Of a stretch of DNA of 9,276 nt, positions 6,448 to 9,276 are shown one piece after another. The position numbers and the translations under genes were made by a program. Each line of letters starts with the position of its first letter. The stretch's first letter is position 1. Source of the stretch: Ruminiclostridium sp. (GTDB taxonomy: Bacteria > Bacillota_A > Clostridia > Oscillospirales > Ruminococcaceae); assembly GCA_017550775.1 (NCBI GenBank), contig JAFZOA010000653.1, forward strand, positions 1 through 9,276. The letters run 5' to 3'. The notes under the pieces are model-generated. The model ran no database searches and was not told the DNA's origin. It saw nothing but the letters and a program-made list of their open reading frames with translations.

Positions 6448-6490
6448 GATTTGCTTCACTTTTGCATCGCCCTGTTTGTTATGATATTAT
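6448..6490 (+). promoter_or_regulatory. promoter of regulator 2, with the shared 23-base element
   Basis: The 23-base element (6448-6470) is identical to 755-777. Within it TTGCAT (6462-6467) is 17 bases from TATTAT (6485-6490), which has TG two bases upstream, so here the element supplies a plausible -35. In the regulator 1 copy the same -10-like sequence lies five bases closer. Confidence 0.65.
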
Positions 6491-6511
6491 ATTATAGTAC
6501 CCGATAAAGGG

Positions 6512-7342
6512 GTGAGACCTATAAAAATACTTATCACAGACACCGACGAGACAGCGCGCAGAAAGCTGTCGGAGCTTGTCGCGGGACTGTCTCCGGGCGC
6601 GGAGATCATAACGCTTGCGGGCGTTGACGGATTTCAGACTTCCGTTGCCGGGACCGTATGGGATATCGCGTTTCTTGAGACCGAGATCGGAGAACATTCC
6701 GGCATAGCTCTCGCACTGGAGATAAAGAAGCATTCTCCGCGCTGCAACATCATATTCGTGACCTCGTTCCCGCAGCACAGCCTTGAAGCGTTCAGAGCGA
6801 GACCGAGCGGGTTTGTGCTGAAACCGTTCGGTGAGGACGATATCCGTCACGAGCTCGACGATCTGCGCTATCCGGTTGACGGGGCGCAGGAGGTGCGGAA
6901 AACGCTGCGCGTGGTGACCTTCGGCAGCTTCGCGGTATATGCGGGCGAGGCTCCGCTGAAATTCTCGCGGACGCTCTCAAAGGAGATATTCGCCTATCTT
7001 ATCGACCAGTGCGGCTATCCCGTGACAAGCCGCGATATTGCCGCCGATGTGCTCGGCGAGACGGCTTTCGATCCGAACATATCAAAGCGCGTATCAAAGG
7101 CTGTCGGCTATCTGCTGTCCGACCTGCAGAAAGCAGGCGCGGACGATGTGATAGACAAACAGAACCGTCAGATACGGGTCAACAGGCACCGTCTGTCCTG
7201 CGATCTTTACGACGCGCTCGACGGAAACGCAGATGCGCTTGCCGGATATGACGGTAATTACATGATAGAATACTCATGGTCAGAGACAAGTTTTGCTATG
7301 GGTCTGCTGGGTGAAAAAACAGGCTCAGGGAAACTTTTTTGA
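6512..7342 (+). CDS. atypical response regulator (phosphoacceptor Asp replaced by Glu)
   Basis: This 276-residue paralogue of regulator 1 has a receiver-like domain (about 4-120) and a SARP/OmpR-like winged-helix domain (about 129-235, starting LRVVTFGSFAVY, with KFSRTLSKEIFAYLIDQCG). The phosphoacceptor position reads AFLETEI, with Glu56 where regulator 1 has Asp53 (WLDIEM). The acidic pair is DTD rather than DD, and the conserved Lys-Pro (LKPF) remains. Glu at this site often mimics phosphorylation, so it may act without a kinase; none lies beside it. The GTG at 6512 has a ribosome binding site only if AAAGG directly abuts it. AAAGGGGTGA is better placed for initiation at ATA 6521, where the protein would begin (M)KILITDTDE like ordinary receivers. 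The gene precedes the array 2 promoter, its probable target. Confidence 0.85.
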   Translation: MRPIKILITDTDETARRKLSELVAGLSPGAEIITLAGVDGFQTSVAGTVWDIAFLETEIGEHSGIALALEIKKHSPRCNIIFVTSFPQHSLEAFRARPSGFVLKPFGEDDIRHELDDLRYPVDGAQEVRKTLRVVTFGSFAVYAGEAPLKFSRTLSKEIFAYLIDQCGYPVTSRDIAADVLGETAFDPNISKRVSKAVGYLLSDLQKAGADDVIDKQNRQIRVNRHRLSCDLYDALDGNADALAGYDGNYMIEYSWSETSFAMGLLGEKTGSGKLF

Positions 7343-7375
7343 AAAAATTGTATGAATAGACAAACGGAAATGCTG

Positions 7376-7403
7376 AAATCCTGTGCAATTTGCACAGGAT
7401 TTT
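7376..7403 (+). terminator. terminator after regulator 2
   Basis: AAATCCTGTGCA (7376-7387) and TGCACAGGATTT (7391-7402) form a perfect 12-base stem with an ATT loop and a short T run. It lies in the same place, relative to the next promoter, as the hairpin at 3676, and the two stems differ by paired changes. The palindromic TGTGCA/TGCACA half-sites could also bind a protein. Confidence 0.72.
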
Positions 7404-7412
7404 CGCCTTTTC

Positions 7413-7446
7413 AGGGCGAAATAGGGCGAAATTGGTGTGGTATAAT
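7413..7446 (+). promoter_or_regulatory. array 2 promoter with tandem AGGGCGAA operator
   Basis: AGGGCGAA occurs at 7413-7420 and 7423-7430 (period 10), followed after ten bases by TATAAT (7441-7446) with TGG just before it, an extended -10. Order and spacing equal the array 1 promoter. It should drive the four precursors and the maturase starting at 9207. Confidence 0.8.
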
Positions 7447-7480
7447 GTAGCTATACAATAAATAGACGGAGGTAAATCCG

Positions 7481-7804
7481 ATGAGTGAAGAAAAAACAAC
7501 AAAGTCTCCGGTTTCGGGTACCGAACTGGATGATGAAGCAATGGACGCGGTTGCGGGCGGTTTTGATTATCTCCCCGACGGCGACAGAGACGATTACTGG
7601 AGACCGGGTGAGACATTCGCCGTGACCGCATTCTGCAATCGGTGCGGGTGCGAGATCACAAACTGGAGAGCGACGATGGAGATCTATGGAAAAGTAGCAG
7701 TCTGCAATCACGGTTCTTCGATGGAGAGCAGTCATTACAGACGTTTCATCAAGAGCAACGGCGTGACGATCGAACCGTTCAACGGACGGCTGCTGGGCTG
7801 CTGA
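7481..7804 (+). CDS. RiPP-like precursor 3 (minimal leader, 80-residue core)
   Basis: The 107-residue protein carries only a 27-residue leader, MSEEKTTKSPVSGTELDDEA followed by MDAVAGG. It keeps the acidic stretch and the double-glycine site but lacks the helical Nif11-like part seen in the other precursors. The predicted core has five Cys: CNRCGC (core 25-30), one in VAVCNHG, and a C-terminal Cys. It does not follow the two-CxxC pattern of precursors 1, 2 and 5. Without the helical leader it may skip recognition by the maturase and only be exported, or be a separate substrate. GGAGG at 7468-7472 fixes the start. It is the first gene behind the array 2 promoter. Confidence 0.8.
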   Translation: MSEEKTTKSPVSGTELDDEAMDAVAGGFDYLPDGDRDDYWRPGETFAVTAFCNRCGCEITNWRATMEIYGKVAVCNHGSSMESSHYRRFIKSNGVTIEPFNGRLLGC

Positions 7805-7845
7805 TAAACGAAAACACCTGAAATCATACAAAGGAGGAATCTGCT

Positions 7846-8280
7846 ATGCTGAATGACGAAATCAGGAAGCTCACAGACCGGCTCAAAGACAAGCTCCTGC
7901 TTGCGGAGAGCGCAGACGAGATCAAGAATATCATCGCAAAAGCGGGCGGCGAGATCACAGCCGAGGACGCGGAGAAACTACTTGCGGAGATCAAGCAGAG
8001 CAAGCCTGCTTCCGGCGTGGATATCGACGACGACGAAATGGACGCGGTAGCAGGCGGCAGAGACTGGCAGAAAGAAGGATGTGCCGCGACCTGTGAACCG
8101 TCCAGCAATTGCTGGGGCACCGACTACTGCCGGTGGGTAGGTGTGAACTATTCCAATTTCTGGACAACCTGCCCCGATGGCTCGCCGCATAATATGGTGT
8201 TTTGGGAGGATGATTTTATGGGGACAAATCCGATCAAGAGATACAAATGCTCAAAATGCGGCTTTACAAAAATTGAATAA
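7846..8280 (+). CDS. RiPP-like precursor 4 (second leader family, seven-Cys core)
   Basis: The 144-residue protein has a 71-residue helical leader of a second type: LKDKLLLAESADEIKNIIAK, then AGGEITAEDAEKLLAEI, ending DIDDDEMDAVAGG. It shares only the last acidic and DAVAGG part with the cassette 1 leaders. The GG-E-[IV]-[TAS] motif at about 34-38 is like the middle of Nif11-type leaders. The core (73 residues) has seven Cys: four in the first 25 residues (GCAATCEPSSNC and YC), TTCPDG, and a terminal CSKCGF knuckle, plus many Trp. It is the most Cys-rich core here. AAAGGAGG at 7830-7837 precedes the ATG. It follows precursor 3 by 41 bases with no terminator. Confidence 0.83.
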   Translation: MLNDEIRKLTDRLKDKLLLAESADEIKNIIAKAGGEITAEDAEKLLAEIKQSKPASGVDIDDDEMDAVAGGRDWQKEGCAATCEPSSNCWGTDYCRWVGVNYSNFWTTCPDGSPHNMVFWEDDFMGTNPIKRYKCSKCGFTKIE

Positions 8281-8333
8281 ATCTATTAGTAAGCACCAAC
8301 GGAGTTTGAACAAACAACAAGGAGGATTTTAGG

Positions 8334-8747
8334 ATGAACGAAGCAACTAAGAAAGCGCTTACGGAGCAGAAGGATAAGCTCCTGCTCGCAGAGAGCGCAG
8401 ACGAGATCAAGGATATCGTCACAAAGGCGGGCGGCGAAATCGCAGCCGAGGACGCGGAGAAAATACTTGCGGAGATCAGGAGAGACAATGCCGCTTCCGG
8501 CACAGACATCGACGACGATGAAATGGACGCTGTCGCGGGCGGTTGGTCTTTCCCGTGGATCGACGGTAAGGCAACAGACGGAAAGGACATAGGATGTTGG
8601 ATGAGTGATTATCAAAACAAAAACGACGCAGGCTACGCTACAAACACCTGCCAGGATTGTAAAGTGACTTTGAGAGATAAAGCGTTACACGAGAAGGAAT
8701 GTCCCGTATGTCACAAAATCTATGAGTACTTCATTCCGGCATCGTAA
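8334..8747 (+). CDS. RiPP-like precursor 5 (second leader family, two-CxxC core)
   Basis: The 137-residue protein has a 70-residue leader close to that of precursor 4 (DKLLLAESADEIKDIVTKAG, then AAEDAEKILAEI, ending DIDDDEMDAVAGG). The 67-residue core, however, resembles precursor 1 of cassette 1: ATDGKDIGC (compare ATDGHELNC), CQDCKVTL (compare CQDCKVNL) and CPVCHKIY (compare CPKCNTLY). The Cys are at core positions 18, 36, 39, 53 and 56. The first Cys is followed by 17 residues before the first CxxC, exactly as in precursor 1. A precursor with a cassette 2 leader and a cassette 1-like core points to leader-core exchange at the DAVAGG junction. AAGGAGG at 8319-8325 precedes the ATG. Confidence 0.85.
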   Translation: MNEATKKALTEQKDKLLLAESADEIKDIVTKAGGEIAAEDAEKILAEIRRDNAASGTDIDDDEMDAVAGGWSFPWIDGKATDGKDIGCWMSDYQNKNDAGYATNTCQDCKVTLRDKALHEKECPVCHKIYEYFIPAS

Positions 8748-8796
8748 GGCGCAGCACAATATGACCGTCAGGTCAGCACAGTAAATCCGATAAACG

Positions 8797-8811
8797 GAGC
8801 TCACAGAGCTC
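8797..8811 (+). other. small hairpin between precursors 5 and 6
   Basis: GAGCTC (8797-8802) and GAGCTC (8806-8811) flank ACA and can pair. A few bases later the sequence is AT-rich but has no T run, so this is at most a processing or stability element, not a terminator. The 99-base gap between precursors 5 and 6 holds no other feature that I see. Confidence 0.25.
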
Positions 8812-8846
8812 TTAAATAATAATTCAATCTATCAGGAGGAAAAACC

Positions 8847-9110
8847 ATGAACGAACAGACAATTAAGATCGTAGAGCAGCTCAAAGACAAATTGGAACTT
8901 GCGGAAAGCGCCGACCAGATCAAGGAAATAATCGCAAAGGAGGGCGGCGAGGTATCCGACGAGATCGCAGAGAAAATGTTCGCACGGATCAAAGAGAAGA
9001 ATGCCGCTTCCGGCACAGACATCGACGATGACGAAATGGACGCTGTCGCGGGTGGAGCTTCAAACACTTGCACCTACTGGAGTATTTGTGACCGTTATTT
9101 TCTCGCATAA
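8847..9110 (+). CDS. RiPP-like precursor 6 (long leader, 17-residue core)
   Basis: The 87-residue protein has a 70-residue leader of the second family (LKDKLELAESADQIKEIIAK, GGEVSDEIAEKMFARI, DIDDDEMDAVAGG) followed by a core of only 17 residues, ASNTCTYWSICDRYFLA. It has two Cys separated by five residues and four aromatic residues. This is a typical size for a small cyclic peptide, in contrast to the 67-80-residue cores of its neighbours. It may instead be a truncated version of a longer core, but the 17 residues show no resemblance to the starts of the other cores. CAGGAGGA at 8833-8840 fixes the start. It is the last precursor before the second maturase start. Confidence 0.83.
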   Translation: MNEQTIKIVEQLKDKLELAESADQIKEIIAKEGGEVSDEIAEKMFARIKEKNAASGTDIDDDEMDAVAGGASNTCTYWSICDRYFLA

Positions 9111-9137
9111 TTATTTATCGGAGACAATTGTTCCCGC

Positions 9138-9159
9138 GGGCAGGAAAACGCTTCTGCCC
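9138..9159 (+). other. hairpin between the precursor array and the second maturase
   Basis: GGGCAGGA (9138-9145) pairs with TTCTGCCC (9152-9159), with one G-U pair and a 6-base loop. No T run follows directly. Its place between the array and the enzyme gene suits a partial terminator or an RNA-processing site that keeps enzyme expression below precursor expression (inference). Confidence 0.4.
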
Positions 9160-9206
9160 TCAGACTTACTTTAAACTTTTAGGCGGATACCCATAAGAGG
9201 TGAAGC

Positions 9207-9276
9207 ATGAAATACATTATTTCCGAAAATTACAGTCTGCGCGGGTGGAAGAAGCTCCCCTACGGACTGCAGAATC
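9207..9276 (+). CDS. probable second radical SAM maturase, first 23 codons (cut by edge)
   Basis: ATG at 9207 with AAGAGGTG at 9195-9202 opens a frame reading MKYIISENYSLRGWKKLPYG then LQN at the window edge. The start parallels that of the enzyme at 4849 (MYIRLSDNALLRGW): a short strand, a polar SEN/SDN turn, then LRGW. Its place after an array of precursors matches cassette 1. I infer a second radical SAM/SPASM enzyme for the cassette 2 leaders. No catalytic motif is visible yet, so it could also be another RiPP enzyme with the same N-terminal recognition domain. Confidence 0.6.
   Translation, partial: MKYIISENYSLRGWKKLPYGLQN

Noticed and set aside
8765..8776. GACC-GTCA-GGTC inverted repeat after precursor 5 as a terminator
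   Set aside because: The stem is only four to five pairs and no T run follows.
3778..9056. CRISPR array or other regular short repeats
   Set aside because: The repeated DNA consists of homologous leader coding sequences with unequal spacing, not short direct repeats with uniform spacers.
3792..9110. Lanthipeptide or nitrile-hydratase-leader pathway with a LanM-type enzyme
   Set aside because: Leaders of this kind are used by several pathways, but no lanthionine synthetase is in the window; the enzyme present is a radical SAM protein.

Overview
The window looks like a low-to-mid GC Firmicute of the Ruminococcus/Oscillospiraceae type. This is inferred from strong AGGAGG ribosome binding sites, sigma-A-like promoters, a LytS-type histidine kinase, and Nif11-like leader peptides that end in a double glycine (DAVAGG). 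No taxonomic marker gene is present, so the assignment is an inference.

Layout. Positions 1-243 (minus strand) hold the N-terminal part of an alpha/beta hydrolase, with its own near-consensus promoter at 303-331. That promoter abuts the remnant of an SRAP/YedK-type gene (309-530, minus). From 755 to the right edge the plus strand carries two successive, homologous RiPP-like (ribosomally made, post-translationally modified peptide) cassettes. Cassette 1 has a response regulator with a SARP/OmpR-like winged-helix output domain (825-1670), a polytopic membrane protein (1657-2373), a 7-TM-like LytS-class histidine kinase (2374-3636), a terminator, a promoter with two AGGGCGAA direct repeats, two leader-core precursor genes (3792-4208, 4240-4656), a truncated leader ORF inside a partial duplication (4684-4879), and a radical SAM/SPASM enzyme (4849-6345). 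Cassette 2 has a second response regulator with a degenerate phosphoacceptor (6512-7342), a terminator, the same direct-repeat promoter, four precursor genes (7481-9110), and the first codons of what looks like a second radical SAM maturase (9207 to the edge).

How it may work (inference). The kinase and regulator 1 form a two-component system. The regulators bind the AGGGCGAA repeats just upstream of extended -10 promoters and switch on the precursor arrays. The radical SAM enzymes recognise the leaders through their N-terminal region and modify Cys-rich cores. A double-glycine (C39-type) peptidase/transporter, not present in this window, would remove the leader and export the product. Three cores share a pattern of one Cys followed by two CxxC knuckles, reminiscent of zinc ribbons, and their relatedness cuts across the two leader families. 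I do not recognise this set as a named, characterised system.
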